From Brachionus plicatilis (taxonomy: Eukaryota; Rotifera; Eurotatoria; Ploima; Brachionidae), in assembly GCA_010279815.1 (NCBI GenBank), contig QEOQ01000191.1, positions 922,846 to 986,845 of the forward strand: DNA of 64,000 bases, written 5' to 3'. Shown piece by piece: positions 22,570 to 34,574 of this stretch. The notes under the pieces are model-generated. The model saw only the letters and a list, made by a program, of their open reading frames with translations, did no database searches and was not told the DNA's origin. The stretch's first letter is position 1. Each line of letters begins with the position of its first letter. Made by a program: the position numbers and the translations under genes.

Positions 22570-23230
22570 ACCAAAGTCTATCGTTGAAGCTAAGATTTTA
22601 GCATTGAATGAAATCTAGTTTTCATTAGAATAGATTGGCCGAGGAACACAGACTGCACAAGATTAGGTTTTTGTCTCAGTTCGAAGCTTCAGCGAATAGC
22701 ACAATGTAGGCAGTTCTTTTCAGTGGAGCCGAGCAGCGGTCCGTGTTAAACTCTGAAGATTGTAGCAGGGTTGTCAGTCAGGACAAAGTCCAGTATCTTT
22801 TCCTTGAAGGTGGGTTCAATAAATTGTTGGGTGAAGTATATCTTTTTCATGCTGGACAGGCGGCCTTTGTTTTTGCAAAAAACATGAATTGTACCAATTA
22901 CCAGATGAAATTTCCGGCCAGCAACAAGCTTCAGGAAGTGTTCTGGCAGCTTCTTGCGAAGCCGATAGACTTGGTGATTTCAAAGTTTGTCTTACTGGCG
23001 GAGAATGAGGAACGATACACTTAATCATCCATCGTTTCAGTGCCTGTCCTTATCCTACACCATAATTGTTCAGTGCAAATCTTCAGTTCCGGATGTTCAT
23101 CGATTTCAAAACTTCCAAAAAGCACCATCACCAACTCGCACTGCCGCTGTTTTCCTGTTGTAGAGCTTGTAATCAGTGAGGCTGACTTTGCTGTGATCAT
23201 GATTACGCATGGGAAGTTGTGATACTAATT
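22570..23230 (-). pseudogene. Unidentified decayed coding relic
   Basis: GC content and codon-like texture rise clearly above the surroundings. On the minus strand sizeable open pieces can be read, for instance one with KLVAGRKFHLVIGTIHVF and FIEPTFKEKILDFVLTDNPA, and upstream in another frame MITAKSASLITSSTTGK and CELVMVLFGSFEIDEHPEL. Stops and frame changes separate them. This looks like a dead transposon or gene copy. I do not recognise the family. Confidence 0.4.
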
Positions 23231-23897
23231 TAATTATTCAGGAACAAAGCCAAAGCCCAATACTGGTTTTAATTGATGCATCCGCTATAAATGATGCTGT
23301 TTTTTTTCTCATTATGATACAATCATTTTTATGTAAGACAGATAATTTTCTCTTGATCTACAAAATTTGGTTTGGATATCTTTATCCATTAAAAAGTTAT
23401 CGCAAAAAATTATTAAAAGGATCTTTTTTTGACATTTTAAAATTTGGTTAGAAATTGGAGTTTTTTTGCAATAACTTTTGGTCTAAAAGTCACATTTAGA
23501 TGATTTATATTCAATTCTAATCCTTGTAATACTATCTTTTTGAAACTTTATAAATCTCTAGATCTTAACACTTAATAAATCTTTATAAATCTCTAAATTT
23601 TATAATTAAAACACGGAGGGGTTATTCGACCCTTTTTTGATTATTATTCGATAGATTTAATAATTTTTGCAAATTTTTTTTTTCCATCAAAAAAATATTA
23701 TAATTAATTAGTTTTAATAATAAAACATTTTTATTTTCATGCAAATATAATATAATACATTAAAACCTACGAAGGGTTTTTTGAACTCTTCAACAATATT
23801 GTCTTTTATTTCGTAAAATAAATCAAAGACATGGCTAATTATGCATTTGATTCCCAACTCAACTTAATTCCTATAATAAATAATGTTTTTTTGAACC

Positions 23898-24490
23898 ATG
23901 TCTCGATGAAAAGCTCTTGAACTTCTTAGTAATGCGGATGATACCTAATCTGAAGTCTCTGATGATAATTATAATGATTATGAGTAAAATGATTATTTTG
24001 ATAATAATTTTGAAGAAGAAATGGAAACATCAAACCAACCTTTTGCTGAATATGTCTCAGATAATAAATAACCTGAATAAGAAGAAACTAATAATTAAAA
24101 AACTTCGAAAAAAGGAGTCAGATTGAATGACGGAGAAGAGACAAGTCTCAGAGAAAAGATAAATTTTTAATGCGAAAGTTAAGCCAACAAACTATGCTAA
24201 ACATAAAAAAATGAGACCAAACTGTCAGCATTTTTCATTATTTTTGTCCATGATAAATTCACATTAAATTGTACCAATTATCACCCGAAAGCTGTAGATC
24301 CTAAACTTTCATTTACAAAAGGAAATGCATCAGCTTTTATCGGTATTTATTAAGCAGAGGTGTTTTATGCTAAAATGTTCCTCTCAAAGCCATGTAGTCA
24401 AGAATTTATGAAGCTCGAAGAATTTATTTATAAAGATTTTTTTTCATTACGGAAAAAATCGAACTTTAATTGTGATAAATATAAATAATT
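23898..24490 (+). pseudogene. Decayed transposase-like frame (possibly piggyBac type)
   Basis: One frame reads MSR, a stop, KALELLSNADDT, a stop, SEVSDDNYNDYE, then acidic sequence and further pieces such as NCTNYHPKAVDPKLSFTKGN, separated by several stops. A short basic start followed by an LxLL segment and a long Asp/Glu/Ser stretch resembles piggyBac-type transposase N-termini. No catalytic region is visible, so the family is a guess. Confidence 0.35.
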
Positions 24491-25625
24491 GAATTGTTTA
24501 CATTTCACAAGGACCAAATGTAGGGGAGATGGTTTTTAAATCGTTTTGTAAAATTTCTTAAAAATCAGAAATACGAATTTAAAAAATTCTAGCAAATATT
24601 TTTTTCCTGTATTTAATATCAAATTTTTTTTATTAGTAATTTCAAATTTTATCTTAAAAATAGACAATTTTTTTAAAAATCGCAACTAAATTAATAAAAA
24701 AAAAACATTTATTTTTTCATTCAGTATATGGCAAGTTTTTTATTCTATTTAACTTTTTTTTAATTTTGAAATCACTTTGTTTAATTTAAACTCAATACTT
24801 AAGCATGTTAACATTTGAAATTTAATTACGTAATTATTTCTAAAAATGTAAAATAGAAAAAAAAACTTGCCATTTTTTCTTACATATTTTGAGTAATTAT
24901 GTCTGAGTGTTAAAATCAAAAATTGCAAGGACACTGGGTCTTTTTACCAAAGGTCAAGACTAAATGGCCTATTTGAAGTGATAAAATAAAACAAATATTG
25001 TTTTTTATTGGCGTTAAATTACAAATTATATCGTAAAAACATAAAAGTTGAAAAATTTCTTCAATTATTTTTTAAATTTGGTAAAATAACATATGAAATA
25101 AATTTTTATAATTTATAAGTAGATCAAATGAAAAAGTAAATATACGTTATTTAATGTAAATTAAAAATTTGTCAAAATAAGAGGTCACTGTTTTAAATAT
25201 TAAAGAAATATAAATGAGGCAGCACAAACGAAATTTTTTATTCAAAAATGCATTAGATATATGGAATGCGCCTTAAGTAATCAGTTTAAAGTATATCTTG
25301 ATAAATAAATCTTATCTTGTGAAATAGTTTACCTGATACTACTAAGTTCAGCAAGCACAACATCAATTAATTCTAGATCTACTTATTTAAAATCATGTTC
25401 TGACCAAGAAAAATGGTTTTCGATTTTTTCCAGACCAAAGAGGATTAAAAATTTTTAAAGTTTTTAGTGTCGAATTCATATATTGCTTTTAGTTAAAAAA
25501 GACCGTACCTTGATCAATTAATTTAAAAAAACAAATTTGTGCTCATCTTTTTTTCAAATTTTTTATTTTGGTTTTTTTTGAAAAAATAAAATTATAATTA
25601 AAAAAAATTAAAACGAAATTTGCAT
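24491..25625. other. Non-coding AT-rich stretch
   Basis: About 1.1 kb of AT-rich sequence with long homopolymers and no frame showing conserved motifs. It is the 3' flank of the minus-strand gene that starts at 26243. Confidence 0.45.
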
Positions 25626-26243
25626 TTAAGCTCCACTTTTTGCTAAAATTTTGTTTGGAAAAAAATTTCCTCTAGAAACTGTCCAAATTTCAATCGAACC
25701 ATTTCCATATACATAAATAATAATGCCTACTGCTAACATTTCAGTTATGCCTGTGTCAAGATTAAATTTAATTCTGTCCTCTGGAATTGGATACATGCGT
25801 CCATATTTTTTTGAATTCAGGGCACAAAACTTGCTGTCTTTTTTAGGAGCATATTGATCTTCAATTTCTACCAAGGTGTTATTTATTAATTGTATTGCTT
25901 CTTCTGTATTTTTTACCGGAGGCTTGGCTTTAAGCCTTCGTTTAAAAATTTCGAACCGTTGCCTTTTGTCAAGCTGATATAAACCGCTTACATTTATTGT
26001 GGCAACACTGCTGGATCTTTTTTTCATCGAAGTAATAAAAGGTGGTTTTTTTTTTACTAAAGAAACATCGTCTAATGAAACTAATGGCGGTAGTCTGCGT
26101 TCTGTCTTAGATTCATTTTTTTGGGACTCGATTTTTTTTTCAATACGTTTGGAGAACTTAGCGGCCTCAACCTTTAGTGACGGAAGTTCATTAATCCGAG
26201 AATTTTTTTTGTTTGCTTTAGATTTTAATTTTGATTTTTTCAT
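25626..26243 (-). CDS. Uncharacterised lysine-rich protein
   Basis: A single-exon frame of 205 residues that I do not recognise. The first half is basic and low in complexity (lysine, serine and arginine-rich, with a PPLVSLDDVSLVKKKPPF segment), so it is probably disordered and perhaps nuclear. From about residue 105 the composition becomes that of a folded domain: EEAIQLINNTLVEIEDQYAP, KYGRMYPIPEDRIKFNLDTG, then VGIIIYVYGNGSIEIWT and NKILAKSGA at the end. No signal peptide or convincing membrane segment is present; the VGIIIYVYG strand is short. Balanced composition in the C-terminal half argues for a real gene in this AT-rich setting. The antisense frame at 25999-26256 is a shadow. Confidence 0.65.
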   Translation of the reverse strand: MKKSKLKSKANKKNSRINELPSLKVEAAKFSKRIEKKIESQKNESKTERRLPPLVSLDDVSLVKKKPPFITSMKKRSSSVATINVSGLYQLDKRQRFEIFKRRLKAKPPVKNTEEAIQLINNTLVEIEDQYAPKKDSKFCALNSKKYGRMYPIPEDRIKFNLDTGITEMLAVGIIIYVYGNGSIEIWTVSRGNFFPNKILAKSGA

Positions 26244-27092
26244 TACGTCTCAATGAGAACGACGCCAAATTTTAATAATTGGAAGACTGAACTTATAAGA
26301 AATTTGATGAAAATGTTTAGTTTAAAATCTACTTGCTTATGTAAAAAATTTCTCAAGTCTTAATCGAGTTACCAAGCAACTTTTAAGCATAAAAAATAGT
26401 TCTCTATTTTTATTTCGGAAGATTTAATTTTTTTAAACTTGGTAATAAATAAAATGTTTATCAATAAATCAACAAGATTAATTAGAAGTTAATTTAAATA
26501 AAATTCAGATAAAATTTATATTATTTAATTTAATTTAAATTTGTTTTTGAGTATTTGAAATAATAAAATATTTTATTTTAAATTTTAAATTAAACTCTTT
26601 TTTACTTTTGAATTTTTTCAAGCTTTTAAAATCACATTTTCTATCTATTTTTGTTTCTTTTTGTCTATTTTTAATCCTATTCCTTGAATGAACTTGCTAA
26701 TCAATCGATTACTCAATCCAAAAAATTTCAATTAGAAATTTTAAAATTTTTGAAAATTAATTAAAATATAATTTGATACATGTCTTTTTTTTTATTTAAA
26801 ACAAGTTATTTTATATTAGGTTTGTTTGTTAACACTATGTGTAACAATAAAGTACTTTTTAAAAAATTTAATTTACTAAATTCTGCAAAAATTATTTTCA
26901 TATAATTATTTTGTATTTAAACTTTTTTTAACAAATTTACATTAATTTACGAAAATTTACGTAAATTCCTCACTTTTTACAAGTAAAAAGAAGTAAAATA
27001 CGTAAATTATAAACAAAATTGAAAAATTGGATTTTTTAAATGGCTTTATTTTTACATATATTTAAAAGTCTGACCGATCTCCGTCTTTTTTA
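26244..27092. other. Non-coding AT-rich stretch
   Basis: The probable promoter side of the lysine-rich protein gene. No repeat or gene was recognised. Confidence 0.4.
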
Positions 27093-27535
27093 TTAATAAT
27101 TCAATTTATTTTTATATTTTCTAAATTTTTTTAAAGTCTTTATGTTAGATTTACATTTTTCTGGTGACAATTGCCTTTTAAATTCCTCTAGTGTATCGTT
27201 GATTTCTTCCTCACTTTTAATCTGTTTTGATCTTAAGAATACTTTGAGCTTATTCCAAACCCTTTCAATAGGCTTTAAATCGGGGGATTTAGGTTGCGAT
27301 TTTTCCTAGATTTTTTCAAAAGGGTCAGATTAAAAATTATTTTCCTAATGTTATCTGATTTCCCCATTAAACATAATTTTCAACTAAAATTTCTTTGCAT
27401 ATTGAAAATGTGTGTTTGGGATCATTGTCTTGGTGCAGAAGAACATCTTGCTATATTTTAATTCACCGAAAGGGATTAGATAATCCGCCAATACTTTAGT
27501 ATAGAGATCGAATTTTAGATTATCTTGAAACACCT
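27093..27535 (-). pseudogene. Tc1/mariner transposase C-terminal relic
   Basis: On the minus strand the hallmark pieces appear in order. First comes a frame with VLADYLIPFGELKYSK, then after a frame change VLLHQDNDPKHTFSICKEIL (second catalytic Asp in QDND), and about 70 bp later SQPKSPDLKPIERVWNKLK (the WP.QSPDLNPIE..W motif). It ends in FKRQLSPEKCKSNIKTLKKF and a stop at 27093-27095. An in-frame stop and the frame change between the pieces show it is dead. The N-terminal DNA-binding half was not found. Confidence 0.82.
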
Positions 27536-27669
27536 AGTATAAAAGCAAATTAAATAAAATCTGACAAAATTTTTAAAAAATTTATTATTTTTGGAAAGAA
27601 TTTATTAAAATTAAATATTGTTTTGGTTAGTTTTTTTATTAAAAAAATAAGTGATTTGAAATTAATAAT

Positions 27670-28760
27670 TTCTAAAAAGTATTATTATTGTAGGCTACAA
27701 TTCTTTCCAGCATTAAATAAGTCCAGTCTCATCTTGTTGACACCTATTGAATGATTGATTGAGCAGGTTTTTGACCTTTATTCTGCATATAAGCCAATTT
27801 TTGTTTCATAGTTATTGAATAATTGTAGTGCGTTACAATTGAACAAAATTTTTTTTGAGCTAATATTAAATTATTGTTATTTTTTTTTGATAAAGGAAAA
27901 TTACAATATTTAAATAAGTTTAAAGCATTTGAATATGTTTCGAAAGAAGCGTCTGATTTTGACTTCAAATTTTCCATCTCTGTTAAAGTACCATTTTCGG
28001 TTAAATGAATTTGTCAGGTCTGAGATAAAAATACTGATTCAGAATCAGAGTTTGTATCAATAGTCAACTCACTATTTCGACAAATAAATTTGTAACTATT
28101 AGATGCAATATGTGGGCAACGCAAGGCATGCGATATATGATTAGATATATTATCATGGTATTCACATTATCAGTTGGAATTGCCTCGATTAATTAAATTA
28201 TAATCATTTAAAATTGATAAAATTGTCTCTTTCATGTTTTGTAAAGAATGTTCACCAAGTATGTGACGAATTGACAAAAAGATATTACATAATTTAAAAT
28301 TCTTATCCAAAAAATGCGCAGTGAGACAAACCAATGTTAGAAAAATTCTGAACAGAAGTGCAACAGTTTCACGTAATATTAATAACATTAGCTTTTGAAA
28401 AAATATTTGAAAGAAGATCTTTTTTAAGAAAATTTTCAAGAGAGTTTTTTCGGTCAGGAATTTTAAGTTATTTGTTTAAGGAAAAACAGAATTTCTGGAA
28501 TATCGAATGGCAAATAAGCTGTGATAATAAACATAAGCAGCAAAAAATTTGAATCATTTTCTTCCTGGTATTTTTCTTTAAAGTAATTTTGTGTTTCTTC
28601 TCAAGATTTGTTAGCATTTTTCCAGTTTAACTACCATTATGCGATATAAAATGTCCACAAAGGCCATTTTTTATCTGAGCTTTAAAAACAGCAAAATGGA
28701 AAGCCTTTTTCCCATTTTTGTAAACAACATTTGGGCTAATGAGTTTTACTTGTTCGTCCA
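27670..28760 (-). pseudogene. hAT (ZBED/RICESLEEPER-type) transposase relic
   Basis: The minus strand carries, in order, AYLPFDIPEILFFLK, then TLVCLTAHFLDKNFKLCNIF with ILGEHSLQNMKETI, then IPTDNVNTM, MPCVAHILHLIVTNLF, KFCSIVTHYNYSITMKQKLA and finally VSTR-stop-DWTYLMLERIV. These correspond to the hAT motifs T.HFID..+.L, TDNA.NM, C.AH.LNL, and TRWNSTY.ML. Several stops and frame changes interrupt them, so it is not functional. It ends against the dispersed repeat at 28768. The family matches the ends seen on the MITEs here only at superfamily level. Whether it mobilised them is unknown. Confidence 0.82.
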
Positions 28761-28767
28761 AATGTCG

Positions 28768-28828
28768 TTCTTCGCAAGTCTAGCTTGCTAGCTTGCTGTA
28801 ACTTATATTATTATTATTATTATTATTT
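28768..28828 (-). repeat. Dispersed repeat next to an (ATT)n tract, copy 2
   Basis: The inverse of this block matches 11851-11920 almost base for base (TTCTTCGCAAGTCTAGCTTG, then CTTGCTGTAACTTATATT and an ATT run). Two nearly identical copies 17 kb apart in opposite orientation indicate a recently active family. Confidence 0.65.
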
Positions 28829-29216
28829 AAAAAATCAGACAAATATTGTCAATTTGCATATGAAAATTCTAAATTTATAGATTGTATGAATTTGTAAATT
28901 GCATTGAACATAAACACTGAAAAAATTTCGGTATGGCCAGTACATTGTCAAGTTTCGTTATTGTACCGAAACCGATACCAATACCCGACTTTTTTCGTTA
29001 CATATGTCTGAACATGTCGGATGCATAAAAAAGAGTCATGTCAAAACATTTAATGGGATTTTACAAACAGTCAAACAAATAGTCGCCACTATTATCATTA
29101 ATAAAAATTTAAGCCTCGTATATATAACTCATATAAAATAAATAACTTTAATTTAAGATCAAAAAAATTACTAATAAATAATTTTATAATAATTTGTCAT
29201 ATTAAGCTAGAGAACA

Positions 29217-29631
29217 ATGAATCTAAATAAAGTCAATGATAAAGAAAAGCTCGAAATCTGTAGAAAATATTACTTAGGTAAGTGATTTCTAAAATCATGA
29301 AACATGTTACAAAATTAATAATTTAAAAAAAATATAGCTGGCTTTGCGCTTTTACCATTTTTATGGTTGGTAAATTTCTTTTGGTTTTACAAGCATGCAT
29401 TTAAGCGAAATGAATTCCCTGAACAAACTCAAATGAAGACATGTAAAAAAGTTCTTAATCAAATCTCTTGAAATTAATATTATTTAAAAAGATATTATTC
29501 GAAGCGGAATAGGTTGCCTTGTTTGGCTAATTATTCTTGTCATTTGGAATGTGCTCTTCCAGACCTTTCGAGTAGATTGGGATGCAGTTGGAGACCATCT
29601 AACATTTATTTTACCCAGTGGACGGCCTTAA
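29217..29631 (+). CDS. PSENEN: PEN-2, gamma-secretase subunit
   Basis: Three exons, 29217-29277, 29338-29442 and 29492-29631, with introns of 60 and 49 bp, encode 101 residues, exactly the human length. PEN-2 is an integral membrane subunit that activates presenilin endoproteolysis in gamma-secretase, the protease that cleaves Notch and other stubs within the membrane. Diagnostic blocks are CRKYYLAGFALLPFLWLVN with FFWFYKHAF (N-terminal membrane region), then EQTQMKTYIIRSGIGCLVW and LVIWNVLFQTFRVDWDAVGD (second hydrophobic stretch), and the C-terminal GDHLTFILPSGRP. In human the last is GDYLSF..P.G.P, required for complex assembly, and here D-H-L-T-F keeps the pattern. All splice sites are GT..AG and phases agree. 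AATAAA occurs at 29662 and 29698. Confidence 0.96.
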
Positions 29632-29661
29632 AAACAATTTCATGTCTTTAAAAAATTGTAA

Positions 29662-29667
29662 AATAAA
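29662..29667 (+). terminator. Poly(A) signal AATAAA for PEN-2
   Basis: Lies 31 nt after the stop codon. A second AATAAA at 29698-29703 is an equally plausible choice. Confidence 0.45.
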
Positions 29668-29814
29668 AATATTCAATAATTATTAAAAATAATAATGAAT
29701 AAAGATTAAATTTTTTCAAAACTCATTTTTTAATTTAGAGTTGGTATACTGATAAAAAATAGGCCAAAGCTTACAATTTCGTTGATTTAGAGTGTTGATT
29801 TGATCATTGGAATT

Positions 29815-30070
29815 TTTCATTTTTTACCAAAAAGTTGCTAAATTATTAGAAAAAAAAGAAAGGAAAAAAGTCAATTTTAAAAGAAATCGTTGTTTTTTTG
29901 GGCTTTAAATATTTTAATATAAAACTAAAGTAAAGTTTAACGACAATTTACCTTAAAAAAAATTAAAATATTTAAAGCCTAAAAAAAGAACGATTTTTCG
30001 CAATTTTTTTAAAAATTGACTTTTTTCCTTTCTTTTTTTTGCTAATAATTTTGCAACTTTTCGGTAAAAA
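29815..30070. repeat. Long imperfect inverted repeat (foldback, about 100-bp arms)
   Basis: Left arm about 29815-29918, right arm about 29962-30070. The arms share TTTTTACC(A/G)AAAAGTTGC, the A/G-rich AGAAAGGAAAAAAGTCAATTTT block and TTTAAATATTTTAAT. The spacer is about 43 bp. Weaker pairing continues outward to roughly 29790 and 30100. It is probably a foldback MITE; no target duplication was identified. Confidence 0.65.
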
Positions 30071-30111
30071 ATTTAAAAAAAAATAGAATTTTGATAATCC
30101 GTACCGTACCG

Positions 30112-30140
30112 TATTATTATCAGGGCCTCTGATAATAATA
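30112..30140. repeat. Perfect hairpin TATTATTATCAG / CTGATAATAATA
   Basis: The 12-bp arms are exact and the loop is GGCCT. It lies just outside the foldback at 29815-30070. The trinucleotide part of the stem may have grown by slippage, while the CAG..CTG core is specific. Confidence 0.6.
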
Positions 30141-31395
30141 ACAATTTTGATAATTAATAGGTAGAAAATTATAGGAGAAAAATTTTCTAGTTTGAGAAAC
30201 AAACCAAAAGGATTGTTGAGGATAAGAAATCAAAAAAGAAAATAAGAGGAGAAACAAGCCGTTTCGGAATTTTAAAAATAAATACCAAAGTCCAAATATT
30301 ATCACTCACCAATTATGATTGTAACCGATGCCTAAGTCGTGTAATTTTAATTTAGTTTATTTAAAATTTTTATTTAAAATAAATATTTAAAATTTGTTAT
30401 AAAAAAAATTTTTAAAGATTTTTTTTTTTAATTTAATGGCAAACTTACTTTTTATGACTTGTTAAGTCTCATTTTTTTCTCCAATTATCTTATTTTTTAA
30501 AATAACTTTCTAAAACTTAAGACGCAGTTTTAAAATCACAAAATTGAAATCGATTTTGATCATTATTAATTAAAAATTTTCGAGATTTTCACAATTAAAA
30601 TTTACAAATTGAATTCAAAATTATTAAATCATTCAATTAATTACAAAATTAAATTATAATAAAAATGATTTGATTTTCTTGATTTTTTTAAGATGACTTT
30701 GTTTTCTCTGATTGAAAATTATCAAAATTATCAATCTTAGGGTACTATTACTCGGAGGATTGTAAAATTTATTTTATTTTACACTTGGATTTTTTAAATA
30801 TTGAGAAAAAAAATTCAGATGAAACTAACATTTTTTTTAAAAAGAAGATAACAAAAATTTTATTTTCAAGAGATCAAACCAATAGTGTTATACATATGTT
30901 TTTTTTTCCTTATGACATTTGCGCTTTTCTACAAATTCATTTTGAAAAAATTTTCAGATGTTAAATAAAAGCTTCTTTTTTCCTACAATATTCTATTTTA
31001 CTTAAATTTTTACATTTTTTGACGAAAATTTCAGTAAAAATAATTTTCAATTTTTTTATAAATAAATAAACAAAAAGAAAAAAGCTAAATTTTTGCTTTA
31101 AAAAATTATTAAGTATTGTTTTAAATTTGGCTGTTAATATTTTACCATTTTAAAACAATTTACGTAAAAAATGGTAAATTTCAAAGATCAAATAAACAAT
31201 GAACTACTAAAATTTTTAGTTTTTAAATATTTATTCGATAAGTAAAAGAATCACTTGATTTTGTTCAAAAATATTTTTCATCATAATATGAATTAAATTA
31301 AATTTTATTTAATTTGACAAGAATAGAAAATATATATTCAGAATTGAAGCGAAGAAATAATGGTAAAAGTTGTTAAATGATAAAAAAACAAAATC
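30141..31395. other. Non-coding AT-rich stretch
   Basis: No gene recognised. It includes the 3' flank of the first UBE2D gene; TTTATT (AATAAA on the minus strand) at 31304-31309 is a plausible poly(A) signal, 87 nt after the stop. Confidence 0.45.
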
Positions 31396-32058
<663 letters not shown>

Positions 32059-33568
32059 AATTTATAAAACTTTAAATTTATCTATTTATAAAAAAAGTTA
32101 ATTGTGAAAAATTCTGGTCAAATTAATAGAAAGATCTAAAAAATTCTCTAAGGATTTATTTTAAACTCATCATACGCTTAGTTCTAGTTACTAATTTTTT
32201 TTTATAAAATACGAATGCATTTTTGTTCATAAAATAAAAATTTCTATTATATTCCTTAAATCCTAGCAAATATAGTAGATTTTTTTCTCTACTAAATTTT
32301 ATTATGCTAATGCTTTTTTGACTTATGTTTTAACTTTTGGTTTTTTAGATAGTCTTTCTAAATCGCATAGTTTCTTTAATTTATTGAATTTTCGAAATTA
32401 TTTTTTGGTTATTTCATGTTTTATTTTAATATTTAAATTTTGAAAATTGTTGACAATGACCGAAATTTTGACTTTAAATTAGTTAAGTCTAGTTTGAAAA
32501 AATTAAGTGATGAATTTTCATTTTGTTTTTATTTTAAATTTTTTTTAATTTTTAATTAGCTTGGCAGATATAATAAAATCTCTTGACTTTTTATTTTTAT
32601 TCATTTTTCGATTTGACTTACACTTAGCAACTAAAAACTTTTACCGATTGTTTGAAATGAAAAATAAAATAAATTTTTATTCAAAAAAAAATAAAATAAA
32701 GACTGTTTTTTGTAAAAATCTTCCAAAAAAGCATAAAAAGATATACTTTTGTTGATAATCAGCCATCTAAAAGAAAAGTAGTAAGCTAAAAAAACAATGA
32801 CGATAATAATTATGATAAAAAATTAAAAACTGTTTTTTTTTATTTAAGATTTTAGAAAATTAGACTCTAATTTATTATTTTCAAAACACGGTTTTTATTA
32901 TTCTTCTTTAGGGTTTTCAAATTATTATAAAAATATTCGAATTTGATAGTGAAATGTCTAAATTAAAAAAAATGAAATTAGAAGTACATAGGGATCCGTT
33001 TTAAATACATTGCTTTTTTTAATTATTTACATTTTTATTTTAAATTTTTAATGAGTTTTTGTGAGTTAAAATTTACAAAAAATATTAAAACAAAAAGTTA
33101 TTTAAACAAATTTTGGCTACAATTTACCTGCACTGCTAAAATATTTAATTTTGGTCTTAACTAGTTAATTTTTGTTTTTGGTCTAAGAAAAGTGTCCGAT
33201 TTTGACATTACATTTTTTAAGACTTTTTTTGCTTAAAATATTTTGAATATGTTTGTTTTTTCCCTCAGATTTAAGTATTTGATTCTGTCCAAAATATTTA
33301 ATCTTTGTTCATAATTTTTTATGCCAGTTTTTTAATTTTTAAATGGACAATACTAATATTTTAGTCACTCATCTCAAGGATGAGTGTAAAATACTGAAAT
33401 TTTCATATCAAGGGAAAAAAAGTGACTTGATAAAGAGGCTAAACTACTTTATTGAAAGTTGTGAAAATGTATGATTCATTTAAATTTTATTAATGGAATG
33501 GTCAAAGAGTAGATGAATTTGTGCCTATCATATGAAAAATCATTATTGTTACCATATTAAAACCTTAA
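32059..33568. other. Non-coding AT-rich stretch
   Basis: Upstream of UBE2D copy 1, so it must hold its promoter. The open frame at 32561-32755 is lysine, phenylalanine and asparagine-rich noise. Nothing else is recognisable. Confidence 0.4.
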
Positions 33569-33835
33569 GTGAAGTTCAGTACAAAAGAACAGAAAAAAAT
33601 GATAAAAAATTGAATAACTTTTTTTTTTTTAAGTTTAAAATCAGTTCCGTAAATGCAACATGTTGCAACATTCAAAGTCTGGTAATGATGTGCAAAATCT
33701 CTGTTAAATGCGCTTGAACATATTGAAATCTAGTTTCTGCAAAAATTTGCAGAGTTTTACAGACCTTGATAGCTGATGCAACTTTGAAAGTTGCAAAATG
33801 TCGTAATCACGAAACTAACTTTAAACTTATTTTAA
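33569..33835. mobile_element. MULE-like MITE, family 3, degraded copy
   Basis: The left end GTGAAGTTCAGTACAAAAGA with ACAGAAAAAAATG and TGAATAACTTTTTTT matches the termini at 50248-50466 and 57722-58037. The interior contains ATGCAACATGTTGCAACATT and a later GATGCAACTTTGAAAGTTGC, shared with the third copy (57722-58037). The right end is worn and could not be fixed. Confidence 0.6.
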
Positions 33836-34243
33836 TAAAATAAACAATTTTTAAATATTTTATACGTTTTTTCCTCAATTAAATATATTGTACATAAAAT
33901 AAATGTATAAAGCATAAACTAAATAAAAATGAAAAAACAAATATTTTAAACAAACAGGTAATATTTTCTCCTTAATTTTACAAGATAGAGAAAAAACCTG
34001 CGGCTATTTCTATTAATAAATCGCTTTGTGATCAAAAAATAAATATGTTAATTCTAAATATTAAAGAAATGAAAATACCTTCACTTATCAAAACTAATAA
34101 TTACTTTAAAACAGATGGAAACATAGGAGAAAACTTTTGATTTTCTAGAGGTTGATTTTCTTAGCCAAAGATTTGATTTGGCATGATTCGGATAATTCTT
34201 GATAAAACAAGTAAAGCTGATTTATTTTAATTTTGTCTTTTTT

Positions 34244-34360
34244 AAGTACCGTAAACTCGTGTTAACGACTCTAAGAGTAAAGCCAAAATCCGACCTTTTT
34301 TCTTTGGGAGTTAATTACATCGTTTCTTTGTTATAACAGTTAAAATTTAATTAGCTAGAA
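34244..34360 (+). repeat. Dispersed repeat terminus, second copy
   Basis: Starts ACCGTAAACTCGTGTTAACG, then CTAAGAGTAAAGCCAAAATCC and TTATAACAGTTAAAATTT. The same blocks appear in the same order, inverted, at 1300-1437. Confidence 0.45.
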
Positions 34361-34574
34361 AACACCCTGAATATGGGATTTTTTTCAAAAATAAAGTCCA
34401 AATTTAATTTTTATTCTAACAAAAAATGGTCTTTGCTCTCATAAAAAAAAATAAAAAAATTGTAGAGTTAATTAAAAAATAGAAACTAAGTAAAATTTAA
34501 GCTTTTTTCTATTTTTGAACTTAACTCTAATAGCATTTTTGTAAGAAATTAAAGGTAAAATAAAAGAGTTTATA

